The notes under the pieces are model-generated. The model worked only from the letters and a program-made list of their open reading frames with translations, ran no database searches and was not told the origin of the DNA. From Anagrus nilaparvatae (lineage: Eukaryota > Arthropoda > Insecta > Hymenoptera > Mymaridae), in contig JAKSXM010000147.1 of the NCBI GenBank assembly GCA_022575985.1, positions 22,726,001 through 22,790,000 of the forward strand: 64,000 nucleotides of DNA, given 5' to 3'. The translations under genes and the position numbers were made by a program. This document shows, piece after piece, positions 21,451 through 32,936 of the stretch. Each line of letters begins with the position of its first letter. The stretch's first letter is position 1.

Positions 21451-22076
21451 CTAACTTAAAAGAATATCTTCCCTACTCCTACTATTAGAAAAAGATAAAA
21501 GGTCGGAACACATATATTCTCTCTTTTTAATATTAGCCACATTTTTTTTTGAATGTGATATCCATATAAGTAGTGTATCCATGCTTGATTCCAATATAAA
21601 TTGACAGCTGAACTTCCAATGGCTCCAGCCACACAAACAATTCACTTTCAACACAGTAGCAATAAGAACAAGAATCTGACATAACGGACAGTGAGTCACA
21701 ATACCCTTTAAAACAAAGCGTATTTTTACTATACAATAATTTTGTCTTAATTCGTTTAAAACCGTTTCGTTGTTTGCATGATTGTACTGTATGTGATAAT
21801 GCGTAATCAAGATTCTAACCACCGGATGTTTGCCATCTAATATGACTGAATTGCTATCAAAATCCATATTTTGTACTTGGGATGTACGCCCTCTGCCGCG
21901 AAGTAAACCATTTTGACATATGTAAGGAGTAAAGTTTTTTAAACGACTATTATTAAGTATAGATTTTTTGTTTGTTAAAGCAACTATTTCTCCGAGAAAT
22001 GTTTCTGGTTGGACTTCCTTTACCCAAAGGGTCTCCGTATTTTGTAAATCATTAACATATTTTTATTCGTAGAAAC
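21451..22076 (-). pseudogene. BEL/Pao retrotransposon integrase N-terminal fragment
   Basis: Minus-strand frame open from about 22076. It covers the linker before integrase (TLWVKEVQPETFLGEIVAL, SRLKNFTPYICQNGLLRGRG), then the zinc-binding domain: KHPVVRILITHYHIQYNHAN, LNELRQNYCIV and a CPLCQ motif. The H..H..C..C pattern and the HP..LI..YH...H spacing are typical of BEL/Pao integrases. After CPLCQ the frame no longer matches the family, so a frameshift or deletion removed the catalytic DDE core. A stop lies just upstream of 22076. Dead fragment. Confidence 0.8.
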
Positions 22077-23502
22077 CCACCGTCAATCTTTCACATTAGT
22101 TATTGAATCTATCTCACATGCTCTCATTCAAAAAATAATATTATAAAAAACAAAAATCTCTCATTTTAACAAAAATCTCTCATTCTTAACATTTTCAAAA
22201 TTACTGATAGAAAATTGTAAAAAATTACCAAAAACATGTTGCATTAGATTATTTGTATTTAGAAATATTTTTCGCAATTTTCAGTTTTAAAAAATATAAA
22301 TTTTTGTTTTTAAGGAGGCTAAAAAAAAACTTTCGAGATCTATCGTGGCCTTAGGAATCGATGTTTTGGTTTGAATCTAACAAGAATCTTATTTGTTTTA
22401 CTTATATTTTCAAGTTCTGTCAGCTCGTTATGAATCGCAGATACTTTGAAAAAGAAACCACTCTAATATATACATATCTGAAGAATTTTGAAAATAAATT
22501 ATATTATTGATGACAAGATTTTCTGAAAATACATAAGTAAATAATAAAAGAAAAAAAGAAAATACAATAAAATAATTGAGTTAAAATTTTTCTTTTCTTC
22601 ATTTCACATTTCTCTAGAGAATTAGATTATGATAAATATTTCATAGAAAATTTTGAATAATATAAAACTGTATAATAAGAATACATAAGTAAATATTGTA
22701 TATATAAAGTTGAAAATGTAAATTTTCATAAACATTGTTTCCTCTATGTATAGGAGTTCTATCTGTATTTCTATTGAAGTTTTAACACGTTTTCTTATTG
22801 TTATTGAATTGTTTCATTATTTATTCATTTTCTTTTGTCAATTCAATTTTACAAAATAAAATAAATTTACTTATACCATAATATTAATATTAATGTAATA
22901 TGAATGAATTAGCAGAATAAAAAATTTCTTTTTTTCTGTCTTTGATTAACATTATTTTATTTTTTATCTTATCAACAACTAATTTTTAAAAAATTTTATT
23001 TTATTTTTTATACAAAAAGAATTCTCGAGATTTATGTAACAGGCTTAGGCTAATGACTTACGTTAAACAAGTAAAGTAGATACTTTCATTAAACTTTTAT
23101 TTTAAACCAATTCTAAATAGCATTAAAATTTATCAATTTTATAATTTGACTGTTGAATAGTTTATGATTTTCTATCGGTTTAAAAATGCTGGGGTAAGGT
23201 ACTCACAGAAATCACACTTAATAAGATTAAATAATCACGAACATGAGAGAGTGGGTTTCATGATGAATATATTCTCAATTATTAAACGTGACCACGATAA
23301 ACTACTCACATATTTAATGTTGCTTTACCTTCAAGATGATAACTTTGATAATATTTTAGGTTGCGATTTCCATGATGTGTTGTAAAAATAATCTGTAGTA
23401 ATATAAATTTATAAGAAAATCATGGTTCACTTCATGTTAAAATCAAAGGTGTCAGTAAAATTTTTTAAATTGTCTTTTTAATTTTTTGCGCTGTAGAAAA
23501 AA
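22077..23502. other. A+T-rich intron sequence with one 73-codon unassigned frame
   Basis: Mostly simple A/T. The plus-strand frame 23164-23385 (contains RLNNHEHERVGFMMN and LGCDFHDVL) is of more normal composition but has no recognised motif or context. Confidence 0.4.
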
Positions 23503-24302
23503 CAAAATACCCTGCCAACTAGCTGGCACTAAGGTTCCTCAAACAATGAGCTTAATACTTTAATATGCCACAGATATCACCGATTACAACCTTGCAATCA
23601 TACATACATTTCTATTAACTTTTCAAAGTCTTTTTTATTGATCAAAAATTTTGGTACAAATTTTCAAAAAATTAATTATCAGATTCGAGATATCGAGTAA
23701 AAACCATATTTTCAAATATAAATACTTTCATGGAACTAAATGAAGTATTACTCAAAAAAAAAAAAAAAATATTGCAGTTTTTTTAATTTTGAGAAAAAAT
23801 TTTGGGAAAATTCGGTATCAGATCCAAAATATTACTATAAACGAACTTTCTAAAACTAATATTCTCATAGAAATAAATTAGGTACTACGTCCAAAAAGAA
23901 AAAATTGGTGTTTTTTGTATTTTTTTGCGAAAAAAATTTTGGGAAAAAAATTTTTTAAAAATGAATTGTCAGATTCGAGATATCGAGTAAAAATCATGAT
24001 TTTAAATATAAGTACTTTCATGGAAATAAATGAGGTATTACCTCCAAATTAAAAAAAAAAAAAGTAGTTTGAGATTTATTTTTTTATGAAAAAATTTTTG
24101 AAAAAAAAATTAGGTCTTAATTCAATAATGGTTGTGAAATTTCACCGTTTACATACACACACACACGCACACACACACACACACATACAGACTTTTTTTA
24201 AAAACCGGTTTTTTAGCTTCCTGAGATCTCAAAACGTGCTTATATGCCAAAAAATCAAAAATCAAAATTTGACCCATCACAATGGTTCCTCATTGAGGAA
24301 CC
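23503..24302 (+). mobile_element. Microsatellite-bearing repeat, single-unit copy
   Basis: It begins ACCCTGCCAACTAGCTGGCA, AGGTTCCTCAAACAATGAGC and ends TGGTTCCTCATTGAGGAACC. It contains one internal unit and a (CA)n tract at 24151-24188 just before AAAACCGGTTTTTTAGCTTC. It is the clean form of the expanded 9048-10770 copy. Confidence 0.8.
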
Positions 24303-24377
24303 AAAAACAAAATATTGTAGACTTTAAAGTATGATTTTTGTGGGGGAACGAATCAATATAAAGACATATACGGGTTT

Positions 24378-24944
24378 GTTTGTATTTTTACTGGCAACCA
24401 CCAGATTTGGTCTAGTATAGGTTTTTTGGGTCACTGACCACGAATTTCTGGGTCTTTTTATAAAAAAATTAAAGCTTTAACTGTAAAATAGCAAAAAATC
24501 TCACCAAAAAGAGATATATTTTATATATTCACATTTTCATTGTCCAGATTTGATCTGTAAAAATTTTTTGGGTCACTGATTATGAATTTCGGGGATTACT
24601 TTTATGAAAAATTAATAAAAACTGATCTGGAGTTAATTTGGACACTGAAAGTATGAAAATCGCAAGAATATCCCATTTAGGGTTTGTGTTTGGTAACGCA
24701 AGGGTGAAATATTAATTTTTTATAACAAAATCCCCGAAATTCTTGACCAGCTACCGAAAAAACCGATATGGGCCAAATCTGGACACTCAAAGTGCTAATT
24801 TATAAAAAACCCCATTCTAGGGGTAGTTTTTACTCAGTTAAGGGTGAAGCTCCAATTTATTTAAAAAAGATCCCGAATTTGTGGCCAGTGAACCAAAAAA
24901 CCTATACTAGACCAAATCTGGTGGTTGCCAGTAACAATACAACC
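24378..24944. mobile_element. Foldback element, CTGGCAACCACCAGATTTGG ends
   Basis: The outer arms TACTGGCAACCACCAGATTT and AAATCTGGTGGTTGCCAGTA begin an inverted pair covering almost the whole 567 bp. A second inverted pair lies inside (AATTTCGGGGATTACTTTTA near 24589; AATCCCCGAAATTCTTGACC near 24729). Each arm thus contains two similar units, the same units that occur as three direct copies at 18118-18455. Weaker relatives: 33900-34310 and 53680-53860. Confidence 0.7.
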
Positions 24945-24960
24945 CTCCCTCCTTATAATG

Positions 24961-25448
24961 GCTAGAATATAACGACATTTTACAAATATACTTTTACTGC
25001 AAACTCAAGTAAATATTTCAGTATATTTATATATATATCTGACGATGTATATTATATAAATCACCAAATATTTTAAATCTATTTATTTTGTGGCAAAGTA
25101 CTTTGGTTAAATAACAATATAAGATCGCAATAAACATTTGTTTGTTTTCCAAGCTACTAATTAGTACTCGTCTTTTCATCTTTAAAAAGTAAGCATTAAG
25201 TTTTATAAACAAAATCCACAGTAGTTAGATATGTTCATTTATTTATTCCTTGTTAAATATCAGTTTCTAAAAACGCTTTGTTTATGTGAAACTAATTAAT
25301 TTATGTACAGACAAAAGCCTTTTGTCTCAAATATTCTCAAATATTTTATTACAGATTATAAACACACTATGTCAACAAAATTAGCTTGTAGTTGATTTTT
25401 TTAATCTCTTCCGTTTTGAGATGAAAATGTTAAAATTGAAATAATATT
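24961..25448. other. A+T-rich intron sequence, no feature recognised
   Basis: Nothing beyond A/T tracts. Confidence 0.6.
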
Positions 25449-25566
25449 GGTTCCTCATAGAAAAACCATTGTGATAGTATGTGAAATTTTGATTTTTGAT
25501 TTTTTGGCACTTAATATAAGAACGTTTTGGAAGCAAAAAAACCGGTTTTTAAAAAGACTCTGTATG
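25449..25566 (-). repeat. Terminal fragment of the microsatellite-bearing repeat
   Basis: GGTTCCTCATAGAAAAACCA, ATTTTTTGGCACTTAATATA and AAAACCGGTTTTTAAAAAGA match, in reverse, the right end of 23503-24302. The copy stops where the CA tract would begin. Confidence 0.7.
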
Positions 25567-28004
25567 ACAGTTTTTGTCTCAACATTTTTTCCACTTACCT
25601 AAGGAAAAAACCAAATTTGAAATTATCATCCTGGCGCTTATTGAAAATAGATCATAAATGTCTATTTTGGACGTTCTAAAATTATTCGAATAGTCAGGCA
25701 GACTCATTAAATCTTCTTCGGACAATTAAGATTGGAAAATGTACACTTAATGATAATATAGAACTTTTCTTTACCGTAATTGAAACAAACTAATTGATTC
25801 TGTTATGCAATTTCCATTTTTTTATAGTTTAGGAATTTGATATTAATTTTAAATGTAAATAAAAATTACAAAGAAAAATTTCCATTTTAAAAATAATTAC
25901 AAAAATATTATACATGTTGCATTGAAAGTGAAAAAAATTCAATTATATGAATTGCTAGAGGCGTTCATAATAACAAATTAAATTTTTTATTAAAGTGAAA
26001 AAAAAACTAAAATTTTGTTGAAACATTCAACGTAAAAAATAGAGCTCGATAATTTATCAAAAATAGAAAATAGTATCATTCTGTTTTAAGGTAGTCAATT
26101 GCTCTTTAGAGAATATAAGAGGCAAAAGTATTATATCTTGAGTTCTTTAAATTAAATATGAGTATAAAAAAATATTAAGTAAAGAGTAAAACGTATTGAG
26201 TGTTGAGTATAAGCACGTGAGTAAGAAAAGAAATTCAAATAAGGCTCTAGAACATTGTTCTGGAACAGATATTCTGGAAGTAAAATTTTTAAATATGTTG
26301 GCTTTTATTTAGAAAAAAGTTGGTTCTAAGTCATGTTTTTCTTAGGCTTTTAGTCAAATTGAAACCACAAGTATTAGAAAAATTTAAATGACCTAGAGAA
26401 TAATCAAAATGGAGCATAATTAGTGATAAAACCAGAAGAACTGGGTCTTAAATCTGGTTTTAAAGTTTGATATATCTTAATCAATGTAAATTGTTTTTCA
26501 TACAAAGGAAATTTTTAGAATTTGCTCATCTCAATACACCAAGAATTTAATCATTTTTTGTCGGATGGAATATTAATATATTCTTACATTTGAGAGTTGC
26601 AATTTAATCAGACTATAAAAGTTATAATATAAAAGCTTGTTGGAAAAAAAGATGCTGCTTTAATCCTATTTAGATTTAGATTATGTTGATTATCATGAGC
26701 CAATTTTGTGATGCGAGCTATGCATTAATTTAGCTTTGAAAGATTTAAGTTTATTTAATTAGAATCTATAAAAATTAATTTTTATAGGTTTTGATTTATT
26801 TAAAAAGAATAAAATTGAATTTTATTAAAAGTATTATCTTTACTGAAAATTCAAAACATGTAACTTTTATTTTATTAAAATAAAGTAAAAATTAATATTT
26901 GTTTTAAAAATTTTAAAATATATAAATTGAATTTTCTAAAAGTAGTATATAGCAAAGAAAATCAAATAAAACATTAAATTAAATACAGAGTTATATTACT
27001 TGAATGAATCCAAGTCAAAAAGTTATGCGTTGAAATAATTTTAGAACTTATACATGCATATTATATATATATATATATATATACGCGACATTACGCTTGT
27101 CTATTTTATCGTCCGCCTTAAACGTGTCATTTTGTAGAACATACTTTTGCATACATACATAGATATTTTTGTTAGAGCATTAGGAACGAAATTTCATTTA
27201 TTCTTTATGTACATAAAAATACATATATATTTTATGAGTTGAACTTATGATTATAATATTTAATACTTTTTTTTTTAGTTTTTTGTTTACATACAAGTAA
27301 CCTAAATATTATTTTTCTTATTTATTTCATGAAAACTTGAATATTAAAATAATTTTTATGAAAAATATTTTTTGCATATCATTAAAATAATTTAAATTTA
27401 TATTTTATAGCATTATTTTAACATTTTATAGAGTATACACTAAAAAACACTAATTACTCAGTTTGAATTGGGCTTGAATTAACAAGGAAAAGAAGAAAAT
27501 ACTTTACTAGATAAGTAAAGCGTGAAGTAAAGAAGATTAATGAGAATTTAAAATTACTTTTCGTTTTTATTTTCTTAATTTACAATTAAATACAAAACTA
27601 TTATTTACAAAAAAACAAGGAAATGTTTACAAATATATACTAAATTTATTTAACTCCGAAGTATTTACTAAATAAGATGAACTTTACTCTTGAAATTTAT
27701 ACTATATTTTTTTTAGCTTTATTAAAAAAAAAAAGATATTCCAAAAATTACAATTTCAAAATACTATAATTATTCCAAAGTCAAAAATTCTATTTAAGAA
27801 CATTAATCTATGTTATTTATATTATTTGTATAATTAAAAAATATATTTAATACGTTTATGTAAATTATAAGTACGTATTAGGGTGTCCAACAGTTGAAAA
27901 AATCTACCAATTTGAGGAATTTTAGAAATTGGTCATTTTTTAAAAAACTAATTTTTTTTGCGTTATTATTTGTATTTTGTTGAATATACAAGACTACTGT
28001 TTGT
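25567..28004. other. A+T-rich intron sequence with (TA)n at 27062-27083
   Basis: No gene or repeat recognised apart from the TA dinucleotide run. The last 8 bases (27997-28004, CTGTTTGT) are the target duplication of the next element. Confidence 0.6.
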
Positions 28005-28229
28005 CAAGGGGTGGTCCACTTGGCGCACAATTCAATGTGTGCCACTGTGTGCCAAAAAGTGCACCAGCAAGAATTCGTTTCAACAATCCATATTCTAAGA
28101 AAAAAAGTGTATGCTCCATCAGAAGTTTGAAAGTCTATAACTAGAGCACACTTTATTATACTTTCAATGTGGATTGTTAAATGGAATTATGACTCGCGCA
28201 CTTTTTGGCGCCCAGTGGACCACCCCTTG
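28005..28229. mobile_element. hAT-type MITE with perfect 8 bp target duplication
   Basis: 225 bp element with ends CAAGGGGTGGTCCACTTGGC and GCCCAGTGGACCACCCCTTG (inverted, one-base offset). It is flanked on both sides by CTGTTTGT (27997-28004 and 28230-28237). An 8 bp duplication and a CA(A/G)GGGTGG-type end are hallmarks of hAT elements. A second inverted pair lies inside (AACAATCCATATTCTAAG; TTCAATGTGGATTGTT). No ORF. Confidence 0.9.
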
Positions 28230-28237
28230 CTGTTTGT

Positions 28238-30210
28238 TCGTTCGTTCTTGAAATTTTTCTTATGACTGTAAAACGTCACAGCAATTCTGCACTAGTTGCA
28301 TTTTTGGTATAAAAAGGTATAAATCTATTGTTTCTTACAGGAAGAAATTGCATTGGTTCGGTTTTGACTTACATAGAATTTATTTTACTAGCAATATCCT
28401 ACATAAAATTCTTAACCTTCTAAACTTAAATTTCTAAACCATACCATATTCCGCAGTAGTCTTTATTGACATATTTTTATAAAATTTATACCTTTTTACA
28501 CAAGAAATCTTCATTTCAAATAACACGGTTCTATTTTATTTAAAAAAATTTTTCAAAATAGCTCAGATTTACAGCTAAAAATTAAAATGGCTATGTATAT
28601 TTGAGAGTAATTTTTTTTCATAGACATAAATTTCAGTAGTTGAATGTAATTTTAATTTAATCAAATGCGTTAAACAACAGAATGTTATTTATCTGTGTAA
28701 TAATTCTCACCTATTAAATTTTTCAATTGTGTTTTAAAATTTAATTATTATTAAAATCCAACAATATAAGCTTTGCTTGTTTAATATTATAAAACACGCA
28801 CAATAGAAATAATGATAATAGAATATAAAATCTGCAAAGCTTGAAAATGTAACTAACAAAGCTAAAAAAAAAAGAGAAAAAAAATAATAAAGATAAGGAT
28901 CAAGCGCGTAAGATAAAAAATAACAAACATATATATGTATGTGTATTGAAGTATACTATACAGTGAACTTTGAGCTTTTTGAATAAGAAACGTAAGCTAC
29001 CTGCATTTTGTTTCCTCCCCTGACACAATAGAAGTTTATATAAAAGGCTACTTTACTTTAGTCTAGTTGCTTGCATATACGTTGTATTCTTTTTTTCTCG
29101 AGGATCATTCTGAGTTTATTATGATTTTTACTTTTTTTCACTTAAAAAGGATTTAGATATTTTATATTATATATACGTTTAAATTTATAACTTTATCAAA
29201 TCTAGAAAAAAAATTTATTTTATCTTTTTATTTTTTGTAAAAAAAAAATTTTTTTAAATTGTATTTTTCTTTATTATTAATTTTTTTTTCTTTATTCATA
29301 AAAAAACTTCAGGAATCTTCAAGAAGCTTGTGATACTCTATTCAGTAGTTTTTTGTAAGGATCAGAAAAAAATAGCTTTTAAAATTAGGGGCATTTTAAA
29401 GAGGTCATGTATTGCCCTGCTTACTTTCTTAACGATTATTAATTTTAAGTACCTATTTCTTACACTAGGTGGAATATTTTCATTTTGTATTTTAGATTCT
29501 TCAAAATGAATTTGGTATCTAGAAATCTCACATTATAAAGAACTTATTTTTTGGTTAAAAGGAGACTTTTGTGATCTAAATATTTGAAAAGAAACATCTT
29601 TTTGTAGTATAATACCCTATTGGTATTCAATAAATATAGTTCTATTAACTATTTTAAATAAAATTGAAAGATTAGATTTAAAGAAAAACCTTTCATTTCC
29701 AGAACTTTAATCCTTTACATATAGCTTTATCTTCTCGTACAGGCATACTGACACTTATTATGCATATAATATAAGGTATAGTTGTCATCCAGAAAGATAC
29801 TTTGATACAACATTGTTAAAAGTTAAGCAAAGTAAAGATTAATTCATGAATATAATCCTTGTTTCAAAATCTTAAACTTGTAATTTCATCTCAACGTAAA
29901 CATGTTAAAGTTTAGATTTTTATTTACTAACTTTATGCGCTTTATCGATTAATATGTTTTAATTATGTCTTGTTGTAAAAAATTTTTTAAATAGACAAAT
30001 AATTTTTGTAAATGAAAATTAGATAAAGCAAAAAAAAGATTTTATTATTCAAAAAATTATTTTTTATTCAAATTATGAATTTATTAATTGTTTTTTGCAA
30101 ACAATCAACCATTGTCATAATTATACTGATAATGAGTTACTTAAAAAATTTAATGTTGTCAATTTGGAATCATCAAGAAAAATTTCTGATGTCATGATAT
30201 TTAATCTTCT
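28238..30210. other. A+T-rich intron sequence, no gene recognised
   Basis: Contains a consensus-like TATATAAAAGG at 29038-29048 but no downstream exon evidence. The rest is A/T tracts. Confidence 0.5.
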
Positions 30211-30608
30211 ATAGTAATAAGTAACTTTCTAATAATCTAATATTAACAAAAAAAATTAGAAAATTTTCGAAAAATTAGTAAATTTTTAAAAAAATTTGTA
30301 AATATTTGAAAAAAATCGAGTATTTTTGATTTTTTTTTGTGAATTCATAAGAAAAGTTGATAATTTACAATTTTTTTTGAAAATTTACAAAAAATAGTTG
30401 TAAATTTCCGAAAAATAGTTGTGAAGTTACAACTTTATTCGTAAAATTACAAAAAAAAATCGAGAATTCTCGAATTTTTCGATAATGTACTAAATTTGGT
30501 AAATTTACGATTTTTATCGAATATTTAAAAAATTTTTTTTAAATTCACTAATTTTTCGAAAAAATTATATTTTTTTTTATAAATCTAAGAAAGTTACTTT
30601 TTACAGTG
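30211..30608. mobile_element. Palindromic MITE, CACTG family
   Basis: The right end AAAGTTACTTTTTACAGTG matches the 56256 copy. The left end is decayed (TAGTAATAAGTAACTTTCTA). Mirrored interior: TTCGAAAAATTAGTAAATTT and AAATTCACTAATTTTTCG. Confidence 0.75.
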
Positions 30609-30663
30609 CAAATAAAAAGAGCCAAAGGACTAATAGATATTGTTGATACATGAAAAATATATA

Positions 30664-31891
30664 TGTTACGGGTAGAGTCCGATCTCTGGATAGTCCTAGG
30701 TCTATCCGGATAAACCTAGGACTATCCAAGCGGAGTTGGATAAAGTCCGATTCTTGAATTTTTTCATCTTTTTTGTTCAACTTTATCCGGCACCGCTTGG
30801 ATAGTCCTAGGATTATCCAAGAGGCTTGGATAAAGTCCGATTCGTAAAAAATGTGAACAAAAAAATTATTATTTTTTTATTTTATTTGTCATAATTTTAT
30901 ACTCAAATAATTTTTTAATTTAGTCAAATTAAATATAAAAAAAATACAAAATACAAAATTTTAGCTACAATATATAAATTTATTTTTATTTATTTATACA
31001 AGACAAACTGCTGTGACATTTTGAGTTGCATTTGAGTCCATTTTATTTGCACTTGCATTTATTAGTTTTGAAACCTTGTTTGCAGTTACACCTTTGAAAG
31101 TCTTGACCACCAAATTTAGATGCCATTATTGCAAGTTGGCGTAAAGTTTTCATTTCAGTGGATATTTTTGATACATGTATTTGGTTTGCATTCGTAGGTG
31201 TAAATTGATTCCGCGAAAATTTTTCTTTTATTGCTCCATGATAATTAGCTAATTTATACAATCCGTTATCGCTGATTTCTATTATTGCCATTAATATGTT
31301 TCTAAAATCTCCGCGACCTCTGTCTACATCAGGAATACCCACTTTGATTGTATCTCCAATTTTGCAATTTGGAAACTTAGAATTTGATCTTTTGATCATT
31401 TTTGAAGCTTGATTATCTAACGCACGTTTCGCACTTTTTCTATTATCACTTATACTAAACTTTTTTGAACAAATTTCGCATGAAATGTTATTAACACAGT
31501 TTTTACAAATATTTTCAGTTGTCACGTTCATAGGCTGGAGAGTTTGAAGTTCATTTTTCTGAAATTGAGTTTCTTCAAAATAAAGTTGCTTTATAGAATT
31601 ATTTAATTTGACTAAATCAAAAAATTATTTGAGTATAAAATTATGACAAATAAAATAAAAAAATAATATGGGAAATAATTTTTTTTTTTTTTTTTTTTTT
31701 ACATTTTTTACGAATCGGACTTTATCCAAGCCTCTTGGATAATCCTAGGACTATCCAAGCGGTGCCGGATAAAGTTGAACAAAAAAGATGAAAAAATTCA
31801 AGAATCGGACTTTATCCAACTCCGCTTGGATAGTCCTAGGTTTATCCGGATAGACCTAGGACTATCCAGAGATCGGACTCTACCCGTAACA
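30664..31891. mobile_element. Ginger-like DNA transposon, internally deleted
   Basis: Ends TGTTACGGGTAGAGTCCGAT and ATCGGACTCTACCCGTAACA, flanked by TATA on both sides (30660-30663, 31892-31895). The inverted repeats are long, about 270-290 bp, and contain nested CCTAGG-centred palindromes (GGATAGTCCTAGG, TATCCGGATA) repeated several times; the right one also has a poly-T run at 31679-31700. TGT...ACA ends, long TIRs and a 4 bp duplication suit Ginger-type cut-and-paste elements with retroviral-like integrases. Only the C-terminal coding region remains between the TIRs, so the element cannot move unaided. Confidence 0.75.
31043..31531 (-). CDS. KRBA2/Ginger integrase C-terminal domain protein, 162 aa
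   Basis: An intact 162-codon frame between the TIRs of the Ginger-like element. The N-terminal half has a cysteine cluster (ENICKNCVNNISCEICSKKF), then a basic linker with KRALDNQASKMIKRSN. Residues about 55-125 contain GDTIKVGIPDVDRGRGDFRN, GLYKLANYHGAIKEKFSRNQ, the signature beta-barrel of KRBA2-type and Ginger integrase C-termini. It closes with a CNCKQGFKTNKCKCK tail, like the Cys-rich end of those proteins. The DDE integrase core (usually several hundred residues upstream) is absent. The ATG at 31531 is the first in frame. It may be a remnant that happens to stay open, or a small DNA- or chromatin-binding protein; expression is unknown. Confidence 0.7.
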   Translation of the reverse strand: MNVTTENICKNCVNNISCEICSKKFSISDNRKSAKRALDNQASKMIKRSNSKFPNCKIGDTIKVGIPDVDRGRGDFRNILMAIIEISDNGLYKLANYHGAIKEKFSRNQFTPTNANQIHVSKISTEMKTLRQLAIMASKFGGQDFQRCNCKQGFKTNKCKCK

Positions 31892-31949
31892 TATACATAA
31901 AACTTCAATTCAAAAGAATTATATTTTACTATACTATGTGTATATAAAA

Positions 31950-32110
31950 ATTTATTTGTGTGAGTGTCAGTGTATCAGGGCTGAATCACTGAATAATTAC
32001 ATAGAACCAGTATCAAAATGAAGTAAACAAGTAAGCGAGTGACATAGGCTATATTTTTGTGACTCAGCTACCGTACTTTTGGAGATTTTCACTATTTTTA
32101 GGAAAACTAA
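31950..32110. repeat. Possible Helitron-like fragment
   Basis: TGTGAGTGTCAGTGTATCAG, then ACATAGAACCAGTATCAAAA, resembles the 1176-1276 fragment (CCACCGAACCGATTAGCATG, ACCGGTGTCAAAATAAAG). Low similarity. Confidence 0.25.
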
Positions 32111-32204
32111 AATTTCTGTAAAATTTGTTTAGAAAGGAAGTTTATTATCATAAAACCCGCGAACAACAGTTTTTGGAGCTTATCATTGGGACTATGTCTA
32201 TTAG

Positions 32205-32936
32205 CAAGGGGAGACCTGAAACTTCAATTACTTATCACTAATTCTATTTCTGTTGTAGTTGATGAATGAAATATCCATTGTTGGTCCAAAATGAACAATT
32301 TTTTAATTACTACCGAAAATGTAACTTTTGGTGAAAATGGGTATTGTATGTCTCAAAAATTTTCTACAGACCCCAAGTTTCTAAAAATTTTTTATCTTGC
32401 GTCTTTCCTTAAAATAGTTTCTAAGATAGTGCTTTTCAAAAATAATTATAAAACTTAACTTTTTTTTAAAATCCTTAAAATGGGACTCTGACTTCAAATT
32501 ATCATATCTGGTTAACAATCATTTTAATAGAGACGAATAATGAATTTTTGGTAACTTCATGCTTGTAGAAAATTTTTGAGACCTTTAATACCCATTTTTG
32601 TCATAAATTACAATTTTGGCAGAAACTTAAGGATTGGTCATTTGGGTCGAAAATGGGCATTAGGTATATTGACTAAAAACAAAAGAGAATTAATGGAAAA
32701 GAATTCAATTTACAGGGATAAAAAGGTAATATTTACACAAAAAAACTTGCAAAGTTGCAGCATTATATTGAAAATTACCAAAAAACCCTGATTAATAACT
32801 TTGAGCCCTGCATTTGTAAGCCCAGAAGGCCCATTAGAATAAACGGATGGTATCGGAAGAAGTTATTCCAACATATCAAAGCTATCTATAACTGTAGACT
32901 GTAATTTGGTTTCCCAAAGGCAGCAGTATCCCCTTG
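32205..32936. mobile_element. Foldback element, AAGGGGAGACC family, diverged
   Basis: Starts CAAGGGGAGACCTGAAAC and ends CAGTATCCCCTTG. Inner landmarks shared with 12790-13787 are ATTACAATTTTGGCAGAAAC, TCGAAAATGGGCATTAGG, GCCCTGCATTTGTAAGCCCA and AATTTTGGTTTCCCAAAGG-like DNA near the right end. The arms are diverged. The open frame at 32576-32791 lies within it and has no family match. Confidence 0.65.

Noticed and set aside
29038..29048. TATATAAAAGG as an internal promoter
   Set aside because: Such strings are frequent by chance in A+T-rich DNA, and no initiator-plus-exon evidence follows. The same applies to TATAAAAGG at 41836.
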